Assembly (NCBI GenBank): GCA_045587485.1 | Contig: JAZNCI010000050.1 | Coordinates: 1 to 35,354, forward strand | Reading direction: 5' to 3' | DNA length: 35,354 nt | Source of the DNA: SIG440 sp045587485 | GTDB taxonomy: Bacteria; Bacillota; Clostridia; Monoglobales; Monoglobaceae | In this document: in pieces, positions 21,392-29,487 of the stretch | How the letters are laid out: each line of letters starts with the position of its first letter | Position numbering within the stretch: position 1 is the stretch's first letter | The notes under the pieces: model-generated | Told to the model about the DNA's origin: nothing | Seen by the model: the letters and a program-made list of their open reading frames with translations, nothing else | The model's database searches: none | Made by a program: the position numbers and the translations under genes

Positions 21392-22294
21392 TCACAAAGT
21401 ATTTAATAGTTTCAGCATATCAGACGGTAGGTCACAATTAATGCACATTTCAATTTGATTTGCAGGATGTATAAATTTTATATATCCTGCGTGAAGGGCT
21501 TGTCTTTTAATTAGCTCTTTTTCATTATCCCCATTGCCGTAAAGCCAGTCGCCTACAAGCGGATGACCTATATGTGAAAAATGTACTCTTATCTGGTGAG
21601 TTCGTCCTGTTTCAAGACGTATTTCCTGCAACGAAAAGTTTTTTACGGATTTAACTGTTTTATATATGGTTTTTGCATACTTTCCGTCAGGAGAGACAAT
21701 CCTTTTAATAACACTCTCGTTGGCACGTTTAATAGGAAGCTCAATATAACCCTTGTCCGGCTTGGGCGTTCCATGAACTATCGACAGATATCCTTTTTCA
21801 ACAAGCCCCTCTCTCATCTGCTTTGAAAGTACACCGTGAGCAAATCTGTTTTTAGCGATTACACAAATCCCAGAGGTGTCTTTATCAAGTCTGTTTACGA
21901 TGTGATAATTATGATATTCCCCGTTTGTGTGCCAATAATACATTACCGCATTTGCAAGGGTGTTTTCAAAGTTACCCAGACACGGATGTGATGCCATATT
22001 CCCCGGTTTGTTTACAATAAGCAGAAAGTTGTCCTCGTAAATTATTTCAAGTTCTTTTTTCCATGGTCTTATATTGCCAAAGCCCCCAATATCTTCTGAT
22101 ACATCAGCAACAAGTATATCACCGCAAGATAAACAGTCAACCGAACGGCATTTTTTGCCGTTTATAAAGAGCCTTGAATTCATCTTAAGATATGTCAGCA
22201 GAGCTGATGAGATGTTATATTTTCTTTTTAAAATCTGCTCAGCCGTTTTCCCCGAATCTTTTTCGGAAACAGTGTATTCAAGAAACGCTGTCAT
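21392..22294 (-). CDS. RluA-family pseudouridine synthase
   Basis: A 300-residue RNA-modifying enzyme, isomerising uridine in rRNA or tRNA. The N-terminal third (AEQILKRKYNISSALLTYLK ... LFINGKKCRS) is S4-like. The catalytic aspartate is Asp137 in HIVNRLDKDTSGICVIAK. Further signatures are VNKPGNMASHP, ETGRTHQIRVHFSHIGHPLVGDWLYG and LHAGYIKFIHP. It is in the RluD/RluC/YlyB-like group but the exact target cannot be told. Start ATG 22294 overlaps the stop of the HAD gene (ATGA), with AGGAGA inside that gene's end, so translation is coupled. Confidence 0.93.
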   Translation of the reverse strand: MTAFLEYTVSEKDSGKTAEQILKRKYNISSALLTYLKMNSRLFINGKKCRSVDCLSCGDILVADVSEDIGGFGNIRPWKKELEIIYEDNFLLIVNKPGNMASHPCLGNFENTLANAVMYYWHTNGEYHNYHIVNRLDKDTSGICVIAKNRFAHGVLSKQMREGLVEKGYLSIVHGTPKPDKGYIELPIKRANESVIKRIVSPDGKYAKTIYKTVKSVKNFSLQEIRLETGRTHQIRVHFSHIGHPLVGDWLYGNGDNEKELIKRQALHAGYIKFIHPANQIEMCINCDLPSDMLKLLNTL

Positions 22295-22932
22295 TTTACA
22301 TTTCTCCTCAGTATGTCTGCAAGTTCAGTAATTGAATCAACAAGAAATTCCGGATTAAAGGCAGTAATTTTATCTATGGGGGTTAAAGTGTATTTTACTG
22401 CACAAAGTTGTGTACCTGCAGATTTGCCTGCCTGCATATCAAATATACTGTCACCAACATAAAGCGTTTCAAACGGTTTAACATTCAATTTTTCGCATCC
22501 GAGCAATACAGGTTCGGGGTTGGGCTTTGATTTTTCGGTATCATCCGGTGTTATGATTACATCAAAAGCATCCTCAAGCCCCATAATCGAAAGCCCTCTT
22601 TTAACCATATGCAAACGCTTTGCGGTAACTATGCCTGTTTTAAACCCCATATCCATTATAATTCTTACACCCTCAGAGGCTCCTTCAAAGCCTTTTGCAA
22701 GCTCATCGTGACGGGTTTCGTTAAACTCGCGGTAGGCATTATACAAATTCTCTCCCGGCTCGCCATATTCCATAAGGGAGCCGCGAAGAGGTCTGCCGTA
22801 TAATGTAAGAATTTCTGCATCGCTTATATCGCGATTAAGAACACTTTTAAATGCTGTTCTGTATGACTTAAATATCAAGTCATTTGTGTCTATTAATGTT
22901 CCGTCAAAATCAAATAATACAGCTTTTATCAT
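22291..22932 (-). CDS. HAD-family phosphatase (phosphoglycolate phosphatase / PpaX-like)
   Basis: A 213-residue haloacid dehalogenase hydrolase. Motif I DFDGTLIDT gives nucleophile Asp8 and acid/base Asp10. Motif II is the Thr in GIVTAK (~98-103), motif III the Lys in EKSKPNPEP, motif IV GDSIFDMQAGKSAG. The helical cap between residues ~15-80 puts it in subfamily IA with Gph and PpaX. Substrate is not decidable: phosphoglycolate, pyrophosphate or a sugar phosphate. It starts 17 bp after asnB and overlaps the pseudouridine synthase gene by 4 bp. Confidence 0.9.
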   Translation of the reverse strand: MIKAVLFDFDGTLIDTNDLIFKSYRTAFKSVLNRDISDAEILTLYGRPLRGSLMEYGEPGENLYNAYREFNETRHDELAKGFEGASEGVRIIMDMGFKTGIVTAKRLHMVKRGLSIMGLEDAFDVIITPDDTEKSKPNPEPVLLGCEKLNVKPFETLYVGDSIFDMQAGKSAGTQLCAVKYTLTPIDKITAFNPEFLVDSITELADILRRNVK

Positions 22933-22949
22933 AGGTGAGGTTTTCCTTT

Positions 22950-24785
22950 CTATACTTTTATGGTAACATTATATTTTTTCAGCCAGTATTCAAGCTGAAC
23001 TATATATGCATAAAGCTGGGGCATTGCCATAAGCTGGCCAAACCAGGGCTTGCCATAATCAGATGGTTGTTCCATAAGCTCACAAATATATTGTTCGTTT
23101 AGAACACAGTGAATGTGCGAATTTTTATCTGTAAAAATGTCATACACCATTTCTTTGACAACATTTTCATACTCAGGATTATGTGTCTTTGGAAACGGGC
23201 TTTTTTTGCGCCACAGAACCTCATCAGGAAGAATGCCCTCAAGTGCTGTACGCAAAAGACCTTTTTCTCTTCCGTTGTGTGCCTTATAATCCCATGGGAC
23301 ATTCCAGATATATTCAACTAATTTATAATCACAAAACGGCATTCTGATTTCAAGGCCGCAGTTCATACCTATTCTCTCGCTTCGCGCGCCCAGGGTGTAC
23401 ATAAACCAATTCAGATTAAGATGTGCAATTTCGCGCCGGCGTTTTTCCTCGGAATTATCTGCATTGCATACAGGGGTCTCCGTGATGCTATTGTTATATC
23501 TTGAGTAAATATATTCTGATATTTCGTCACTGGATAAAAGCTCTGGACAGACAAGATTGCGTCTTAACTCAATATTTTTTGCCCACGGAAAAATGTCGGC
23601 ATCAAAATCATCACGACGGTGAAACCACGGATAACCGCCGAATACTTCGTCAGCACATTCACCAGAAAGAGCACCGTTATACGATGAGCCCATTTCCTTA
23701 CACAAAAAATATAACGAGGAATCAACATCCGCCATTCCCGGAAGGTCACGACAATCCACAGCGTCGGTAAGATGTCTGACCAAATCGTCGTTGCTGACAG
23801 TAACAATATGGTGATTTGTTCTGCAGCATTCCCTCATCAGGTCAATATAATAATCATCCGATGCCGGCTGATACTCTGTGGGGGTAAAATAATCATCGTT
23901 TCCTTTGTATCGGAGCGAAAAGGTATTTATACCTTCACCGAATTTCTGGGCGGCCAACGCAGTTATTGCACTTGAATCCAGACCGCCCGATAGAAAAAAC
24001 GCCATATTCCTTCCCTTTTCCTCAAGCTGAGTATTTACTGCGTTAAAGGTCAGACGTTTTGTTTCTTCAAGACACTCTTCAAAACTCTCTTTGAATGGCC
24101 GTGATTCAAGCTTCCAGTAGCGGTGCTGATTAAATCCTTTTTTGTTATAAACTGCAAAGTGTGCAGGCAAAATTTCATATATACCGCAAAAAGTTCCGCA
24201 TCCCTGAGTTTGTGCAGGGCCAAGACCAAGGACCTCGCAAACACCCGTCTTATCAATAATAGCATCAACATCGGGGTGTGAAAGAATTCCCTTGATTTCG
24301 GATGCAAAAATCAGACATCCGTTTTTTTGCGTATAATAAAGTGGTTTAATACCAAATCTGTCCCTTGCCAAAAATAATTCACGGCTTTGGGAATTCCATA
24401 TTGAAAAGGCAAAAACACCGTTTATCCTGTTCAGGCAGCCCGCACCCCAACGTAGATATGCATAAAGCACGAGCTCAGCATCCTCCATTTTTTCTGTACG
24501 GATACTCCTTTTACCGAGTTCTTGTTTTATTTCATCGCTGTTATACAAAAGCCCGTCAAAGCAGATGGTATATTCTGTTCCGTCACGCCTTATGGAGCAA
24601 GGAATTTCTTTTTCTTTATCACGACAAGGAACGTTTGATGTACAGCCAAAGACTCCATATTCAGAATTTTTAATCTTTAAAATTTTGCCGCCTCTGCCCG
24701 TCTGTCTTTCGGTCATAGCTTTGACTTTATCTAGGTCAGAGTTCAGTTTTCTTTGAAAATTGACAATACCTGCTATTCCTGACAA
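22950..24785 (-). CDS. asparagine synthetase B-like protein with a degenerate glutaminase domain
   Basis: A 611-residue protein with the AsnB layout. The synthetase half keeps the ATP loop FFLSGGLDSSAITALAA (SGGLDSS at 266-272), SGECADEVFGGY, and GLEIRMPFCDYKLVEYIW. The N-terminal class II amidotransferase half is damaged. It begins MSGIAGIVNF, so the nucleophile Cys2 is Ser. The RLSIID segment that supplies the glutamine-binding Arg is not recognisable. The NGEIYN motif reads DGLLYN (77-82). HRGPD is replaced by TGRGG. It is therefore predicted to use free ammonia, or to do another amidation. The start is TTG 24785 in a T-run, with GGAGG 7 nt upstream. It is between cobW-type genes and a HAD gene in one operon. 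Confidence 0.85.
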   Translation of the reverse strand: MSGIAGIVNFQRKLNSDLDKVKAMTERQTGRGGKILKIKNSEYGVFGCTSNVPCRDKEKEIPCSIRRDGTEYTICFDGLLYNSDEIKQELGKRSIRTEKMEDAELVLYAYLRWGAGCLNRINGVFAFSIWNSQSRELFLARDRFGIKPLYYTQKNGCLIFASEIKGILSHPDVDAIIDKTGVCEVLGLGPAQTQGCGTFCGIYEILPAHFAVYNKKGFNQHRYWKLESRPFKESFEECLEETKRLTFNAVNTQLEEKGRNMAFFLSGGLDSSAITALAAQKFGEGINTFSLRYKGNDDYFTPTEYQPASDDYYIDLMRECCRTNHHIVTVSNDDLVRHLTDAVDCRDLPGMADVDSSLYFLCKEMGSSYNGALSGECADEVFGGYPWFHRRDDFDADIFPWAKNIELRRNLVCPELLSSDEISEYIYSRYNNSITETPVCNADNSEEKRRREIAHLNLNWFMYTLGARSERIGMNCGLEIRMPFCDYKLVEYIWNVPWDYKAHNGREKGLLRTALEGILPDEVLWRKKSPFPKTHNPEYENVVKEMVYDIFTDKNSHIHCVLNEQYICELMEQPSDYGKPWFGQLMAMPQLYAYIVQLEYWLKKYNVTIKV

Positions 24786-24793
24786 AAAATCGC

Positions 24794-24843
24794 CTCCTGA
24801 AATTTCACAATACTTTTAGATAGTATATGCAATATTTCAGGAG
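24794..24843 (-). promoter_or_regulatory. hairpin masking the asnB-like ribosome binding site
   Basis: ATTTCAGGAG on the minus strand (24794-24803), which contains the Shine-Dalgarno, pairs perfectly with CTCCTGAAAT (24834-24843); ATACT/AGTAT (24810-24826) pair inside. The stem is followed by GCGATTTTTT, so it could also work as a terminator right at the start codon. Confidence 0.6.
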
Positions 24844-24854
24844 TTGTGAAAATT

Positions 24855-25793
24855 TTAGTAAAATGTTGCTACCGGATCTTCGGGCTCTGTGGTAACAGAG
24901 TAGTCTTTCATATATAAAACAGGGCCTTTTCCCTGATACAGCTTGTGATTTTCAATTTTAATCTTTGCAGTAAGAACAATCCAATCACCGCTTTTCATCA
25001 TCTGCGAACGACCATTGCAAAGAATTCCCTTGAAGGCAATATCGTCAACACAACAGGTCATAACCGGTCGGCCTATTACAAAGCAGTTGTCGGGCATACG
25101 CTTGTCAATTGTCAATACACCTGTAAATTTCACAGTTTTTTCGTTGTATTTATCCATTTCTTCCACCAAATCTCTGTACCATATGGCAAAATCACGTATA
25201 TCAACATTAATAATTTCGGCATTAATATCAAAAGGCAAGGGGTCTTCAATCTCATCAGGTTCGATTGCTCCGTCCTCATATTCATAGATTATATCTGTGC
25301 GCCGGCTGACACCACGAACAATCTTGTGCAGTTCAGCTTTATCAACGTCCTTTTTGCACCTGTTAAAAACAACAAGCTCGCAATTTTGCAGCTTGTCAAC
25401 AACAAGACTGCGCATATTGGTGTTGTACGTAATAAAACTGTTCGAATCCATAAAGGCAATTTCCTGATACAAAATCCAATCGTTTGGCATATTGGCATAT
25501 AAAACCGGCAATTGCCACATTCCGTTATACTCTATAACAACACGGCTTGCTTTATGCTTTTTGCAAAGGTTACGAAGATTTTTGGTGTTTATTCCCGAAA
25601 TATCGTCAATAACCTCGATATAAACCTCTTTTTCTACCATTTTATCTTGGTGAAATTCAATCTCGCCTTCCTCGCAAAGCAAAAGAAGAGTTCTCTCACC
25701 GTTTGTAAATCTGTTATCCTCCATTGTTTCCTTTATGAATAGGGACTTTCCTGCTTCGAGAAAACCTGTAAATAAATAAACTGCAATATCCAT
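24855..25793 (-). CDS. CobW-like GTPase fused to a DUF1980-like C-terminal domain
   Basis: A 312-residue protein. The N-terminus MDIAVYLFTGFLEAGKSLFI has a Walker A (GFLEAGKS, 10-17) like CobW/COG0523. It lacks the CxCC metal motif and has NRCKKD in place of NKxD. The C-terminal ~95 residues (KTVKFTGVLTIDKRMPDNCF, VIGRPVMTCCVDDIAFKGIL, DWIVLTAKI, VTTEPEDPVATFY) resemble the DUF1980 end of the YcgQ/TIGR03943 family, which is found with CobW-type proteins and permeases in metal-related loci. A role in metal handling with the neighbouring CobW protein is inferred. ATG 25793 follows GGAAGGA; a TTG at 25811 would lie inside that site. Confidence 0.7.
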   Translation of the reverse strand: MDIAVYLFTGFLEAGKSLFIKETMEDNRFTNGERTLLLLCEEGEIEFHQDKMVEKEVYIEVIDDISGINTKNLRNLCKKHKASRVVIEYNGMWQLPVLYANMPNDWILYQEIAFMDSNSFITYNTNMRSLVVDKLQNCELVVFNRCKKDVDKAELHKIVRGVSRRTDIIYEYEDGAIEPDEIEDPLPFDINAEIINVDIRDFAIWYRDLVEEMDKYNEKTVKFTGVLTIDKRMPDNCFVIGRPVMTCCVDDIAFKGILCNGRSQMMKSGDWIVLTAKIKIENHKLYQGKGPVLYMKDYSVTTEPEDPVATFY

Positions 25794-25819
25794 ATTAATC
25801 AGTCCTTCCAAAATTACCC

Positions 25820-27016
25820 TTAGTTAAGAGAAAACAGTTTTTCAACTGCCTCTTTGTTCAGTTCTGTACCGATAACACATAAACGTCCGGTTACCTCAGC
25901 AGCTCCAAGGCGCACATCGGCTTCACCTGGTATATAGTCAAAGTGTATCCACTTTCCGCTTTTTTCTGCAACAATACCCTTTGCACGCAACACCATTCCA
26001 TATTTGCTCTCGTTGTCAAGAGCCGAAAGAGCATCTTGAATATCCTCTATCGTATATTTTGCAGCGGTTTCAGCACCCCAGCTTGTAAAAACATCATCTG
26101 CGTGGTTATGTCCGTGTTCATGATTGTGACCACAACAACACTCACTGCCATGATTATGGTGGTGATGTTCATGATGGTGACATCCGCAATCACAATCTTC
26201 GTCGTGATGATGGTGTATGTGATTGATTTCGTCATGACAGTGTTCGTAAGCAGTTTCGTGGTCGTGGTGGTGCTCGTGACAATCACATTCTTCGTCATGA
26301 TGATGGTGGTGTTCGTGATGATGACTGCACTCACATTCTTCATCGTGACGATGGTGATGTCCTCCGCATTCAGGGCACACCTCCTGCTCTTCTTTAAGAG
26401 CGTCAATCTCAGACTCCAACGTGTGACTGCCTTCTATAGCCTCAAGAATTTTTTTGCCGTCGAGTTCCTCCCACGGTGTTGTAACGATTATGGCATTGCT
26501 GTTTTTACTTCGTATAATTTCAACACAGTTTTCGATTTTTTTAGGCTCGACACCGGTTGTATGGCTAAGAACAATACATCCCGCACTTTTAATCTGGTCA
26601 TTGTAGAACTCACCAAAATTTTTCATATACATTTTGCATTTCTTTGCATCGGCAACTGCGGTAAAGCTGTTAAGCTCAATTTCGTCACTGTCTATATCAC
26701 GAACGGCCTTGATAACATCACTCAGCTTTCCAACGCCTGACGGCTCAATAAGAATTCTGTCAGGAGCAAATTCAGTAATAACTGATTTTAAAGCTTCGCT
26801 AAAATCACCCACAAGACTGCAGCAGATGCATCCCGAATTCATTTCTGTTATTTCAACACCAGCGTCTTTGAGAAAACCGCTATCAATACCGATTTCACCA
26901 AATTCATTCTCGATTAATACAACTTTTTCATCCTTATATGCCTCATCAAGCAGCTTTTTTATAAGAGTAGTTTTGCCTGCACCCAGAAATCCTGAAAATA
27001 TATCAACCTTTGTCAT
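25820..27016 (-). CDS. CobW/COG0523 GTPase with a very long His/Cys-rich insert
   Basis: A 398-residue metal-chaperone-type GTPase. Walker A is GFLGAGKTT (9-17), the switch region ENEFGEIGID, the metal motif C-x-C-C is Cys63, Cys65, Cys66 (GCICCSL), and ILIEPSGVG follows. NKxD is replaced by SHTTG. Residues 214-307 form an insert with about 37 His and 13 Cys, built from DEEC(D/E)C-His-run units and starting with a CPEC pair. It ends with the COG0523 C-terminal domain (LRAKGIVAEKSGKWIHFDYI, GRLCVIGTELNKEAV). Zinc or nickel storage and delivery is inferred. It has a good promoter and heads the operon; no Zur-type operator is seen. Confidence 0.88.
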   Translation of the reverse strand: MTKVDIFSGFLGAGKTTLIKKLLDEAYKDEKVVLIENEFGEIGIDSGFLKDAGVEITEMNSGCICCSLVGDFSEALKSVITEFAPDRILIEPSGVGKLSDVIKAVRDIDSDEIELNSFTAVADAKKCKMYMKNFGEFYNDQIKSAGCIVLSHTTGVEPKKIENCVEIIRSKNSNAIIVTTPWEELDGKKILEAIEGSHTLESEIDALKEEQEVCPECGGHHHRHDEECECSHHHEHHHHHDEECDCHEHHHDHETAYEHCHDEINHIHHHHDEDCDCGCHHHEHHHHNHGSECCCGHNHEHGHNHADDVFTSWGAETAAKYTIEDIQDALSALDNESKYGMVLRAKGIVAEKSGKWIHFDYIPGEADVRLGAAEVTGRLCVIGTELNKEAVEKLFSLN

Positions 27017-27053
27017 AAAATTTAATCCCTTCTTTGTTTAATAATTCTATTTA

Positions 27054-27082
27054 ATATTATCAAATTGTAAGACTTTTGTCAA
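27054..27082 (-). promoter_or_regulatory. promoter of the cobW-asnB-HAD-rluA operon
   Basis: On the minus strand: TTGACA (27077-27082), 17-bp spacer, TAATAT (27054-27059), 38 bp before the start at 27016. Confidence 0.8.
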
Positions 27083-27097
27083 CGCATAACAACTGCA

Positions 27098-27131
27098 AAA
27101 CCGCAGTGTAAATTATTAAACACTGCGGTTT
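27098..27131 (-). terminator. terminator after the SLH gene
   Basis: AAACCGCAGTG (27098-27108) and CACTGCGGTTT (27121-27131): a perfect 11-bp stem, 12-nt loop, right after the SLH gene. Confidence 0.8.
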
Positions 27132-27138
27132 GGATTTT

Positions 27139-29460
27139 TTAGTTGTTAACGGTAATAATTCTTATAACGCCGCCTAATGTTGTAGAAGTATCGGCATACA
27201 AATTAACGGTTTTTCCCACAAGTTGCGAAATATCATTTTTAGAGATTCCCATATAAGTCGATGAACCCTTTTTTACAATCTGCAAATTATCGCTCAGCTT
27301 GTATACCTCGTTGCCAATCTTAACCCTGCTGAAATCTATTGCTGATACACACACGCCCGTCTCTGCAGCAACAAGTTTTTTGATACCAACCAGATTATTG
27401 CCGTCAAGCTCAAGTGCAACTGCTGTTCCGGGGCTTATGTTGTTGTAAAAGTTTGCAGAATACCTTTTTGTTGTTCCGTTTGAGAATACCTCGTATGTTC
27501 CATTGGTGCTTGTGGAGCTCACTCTTCCGTCAGCACTTACCAGAACACCATAGGTATACTGGTCATTGGTAACATTTTCAACAAACAACAGTGAAATATC
27601 CCCAAAATTACCGGAGGTAACCCCGTAAATTACTTGTCTTGGGGTAAGCTCAGGTGATGAAATATCTTCAAGCCTGATTACCTTTGCCTCAGCAACTCCC
27701 GACCTTGTATCAGGAGCATATGTTCTTTCAATGATTATACAGTCTGATGTCAGCCAGCGATTGCCAATTTTGCGATTGTTTTTGTCAATTTCACCTGTAA
27801 GGTTGCTTTGGGTTGTTATAGTTGCAAAGGATGCATATCCGTCATCGTCAAAAGACAGCCTGCCTACATCACCTATTCTCTCGCTGTAGTTGGATTTTGT
27901 CTTGTATTTCATAGTGTTGCCTTCACCATTAATTACAGTAATATAATTATACTGTTTTCCGCTCTCGGAGGCATCGTCTGACATCTCGGTAGTGTATGAA
28001 AGGAGAATTCCAAAATTTGCTGTACCTGATGAATTAAGGTCAACCACATCTACGACCTTGCCGTTCATACCAAGCAGAGCAGTCAATCTTGAACCTATTT
28101 TATAGCTTCCCTCTTTTTCGCCCAGTTTATATGCCGCTGTCTGTGTTTCCAGTTCAAGGGTTGTTCCTGAAATTTCAATACTTGTGACATTTGCCTTGTT
28201 GGGAAATGCATTGTTATATAAACCTGAAACTTTATCGCTGTATAGATATATTGTGTTGTTATCTTCAAGGTAATATACTACATCATACATTTTTGCATCT
28301 GCCAGTTTTGCGGCATAGCCGTCCTTTATAACCTTTGCAGAATCAGCCTGTGCTTTTGAAACACCTACCGAATCCAGTGCTGTGTATATATCTGTTCGTA
28401 TGGCAACAGGCTCTGTATAGTCAGCATTGCCAAAAACCAGATAACGCACCTTTTTGTTGTTGTCATAGATAATTGAAACCGCTGCACCCTCGTCAATGTT
28501 GCTCTTGAAATTTCCGTATGTGGTAACAGTTCCGTCATTATAAACCGAGGTATTGTTCGAAATTCCAAGGCTTAAAGTGCTTGTTCCGTTTGAAAAATAT
28601 GTTTCGCCGTCAACCACGCTGTCAACCGTTGTAATTGTGCGGTCAGATGTTGAAAAATCTGTAAAATTAATAACCTCGTTATCGTCATTAAGAACCAGTT
28701 TCACCTTTGACATGGGCTCAATTTTAAGTGATGAATTTTGGAGAGTGTATGTTCCTGCATCTGTTTTGATTTCATCGGATGCAAGGCTTGAATCTTCATT
28801 TCGTGTAGCTATAACCAGAACCTCATCGGTAATTGTTATATCCATCTTTGAAATCAGCTTTGAAGATGAATTTTTAACCTGTGTTTCAAGCGCTCTGTTT
28901 ATAATAACGCAAAGGTCTGCACGGGTTATCGGTTTATTATCAGATACATTAAGCCCGTCAGTAAGGTCAAGCCCATCGGCTTTTACCATATAAGCATATG
29001 GCCAGTTATCGCCAAGCTCCGCTGTTGAATAGCCTAATGTTCTGAGCACTACAGTAACAGCCTCGGCAAAGGTTATACTCTTTTCAGGCTGAAACTTTCC
29101 GTCTGGATAGCCAACAATCAGCTTGTTATTTGCAACAGTATTGATATAACCGTTTGCCCAGTGTGTCATCGAAACGTCATCAAATTTTCGATTTCCTGCA
29201 TTGCTGAACACCTCGTCTTCAAGTCCTGAAATCAATGCGGTTATTTTTGAAAATTCTGCTCGGGTAATGTTTGCATTCGGTCTGAAATTCCCCGCATAGC
29301 CTGAAACAATTCCATAGGTTGTAAGAGCCTCGATAGCCTCGGTATAATACATTCCGTTTTTTACATCATTATAAGACGATGCTTCTGCAGGAATAATAAC
29401 CAAGCCTAAAACAAAGGATAATGCCAATAGGGCAGATAATAGTTTTTTAATCATTCTCAT
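27139..29460 (-). CDS. S-layer homology (SLH) domain surface protein
   Basis: A 773-residue secreted protein. The signal peptide is MRMIKKLLSALLALSFVLGL then VIIPAEAS. Three SLH repeats fill about 30-190 (YTEAIEALTTYGIVSGYAG ... ITRAEFSKIT; FDDVSMTHWANGYINTVANN ... ITFAEAVTVVLRTLGY; WPYAYMVKADGLDLTDGLN ... ITRADLCVIINRALE). These anchor proteins to pyruvylated cell-wall polymer. The remaining ~580 residues are beta-rich, Ser/Thr/Asp/Asn-rich and unrecognised, with repeated short strands (VVYYLEDNNTIYLYSD, VAVALELDGNNLVGI-type). GGAGAG precedes ATG 29460. Only 27 bp separate it from the ABC permease gene, so it probably belongs to the efflux operon. Confidence 0.88.
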   Translation of the reverse strand: MRMIKKLLSALLALSFVLGLVIIPAEASSYNDVKNGMYYTEAIEALTTYGIVSGYAGNFRPNANITRAEFSKITALISGLEDEVFSNAGNRKFDDVSMTHWANGYINTVANNKLIVGYPDGKFQPEKSITFAEAVTVVLRTLGYSTAELGDNWPYAYMVKADGLDLTDGLNVSDNKPITRADLCVIINRALETQVKNSSSKLISKMDITITDEVLVIATRNEDSSLASDEIKTDAGTYTLQNSSLKIEPMSKVKLVLNDDNEVINFTDFSTSDRTITTVDSVVDGETYFSNGTSTLSLGISNNTSVYNDGTVTTYGNFKSNIDEGAAVSIIYDNNKKVRYLVFGNADYTEPVAIRTDIYTALDSVGVSKAQADSAKVIKDGYAAKLADAKMYDVVYYLEDNNTIYLYSDKVSGLYNNAFPNKANVTSIEISGTTLELETQTAAYKLGEKEGSYKIGSRLTALLGMNGKVVDVVDLNSSGTANFGILLSYTTEMSDDASESGKQYNYITVINGEGNTMKYKTKSNYSERIGDVGRLSFDDDGYASFATITTQSNLTGEIDKNNRKIGNRWLTSDCIIIERTYAPDTRSGVAEAKVIRLEDISSPELTPRQVIYGVTSGNFGDISLLFVENVTNDQYTYGVLVSADGRVSSTSTNGTYEVFSNGTTKRYSANFYNNISPGTAVALELDGNNLVGIKKLVAAETGVCVSAIDFSRVKIGNEVYKLSDNLQIVKKGSSTYMGISKNDISQLVGKTVNLYADTSTTLGGVIRIITVNN

Positions 29461-29487
29461 TTCAACTCTCCTGTATTATTTAATATT

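Noticed and set aside
21337..21398. 11-bp inverted repeat TTTGTGAAAAA/TTTTTCACAAA at the end of the RluA-type gene
   Set aside because: A 40-nt loop, AT-rich stem and no T-run on the transcribed strand make it a weak terminator; chance similarity is possible.
26100..26345. DNA tandem repeat in the CobW gene
   Set aside because: The repetition comes from His/Asp/Glu/Cys codons of the metal-binding insert and is not a regular nucleotide period.
25943..26740. 265-codon + strand frame opposite the His-rich CobW gene
   Set aside because: It is the antisense of the His codons (CAT/CAC read as ATG/GTG), giving an artificial Met/Val-rich product with no start signals.
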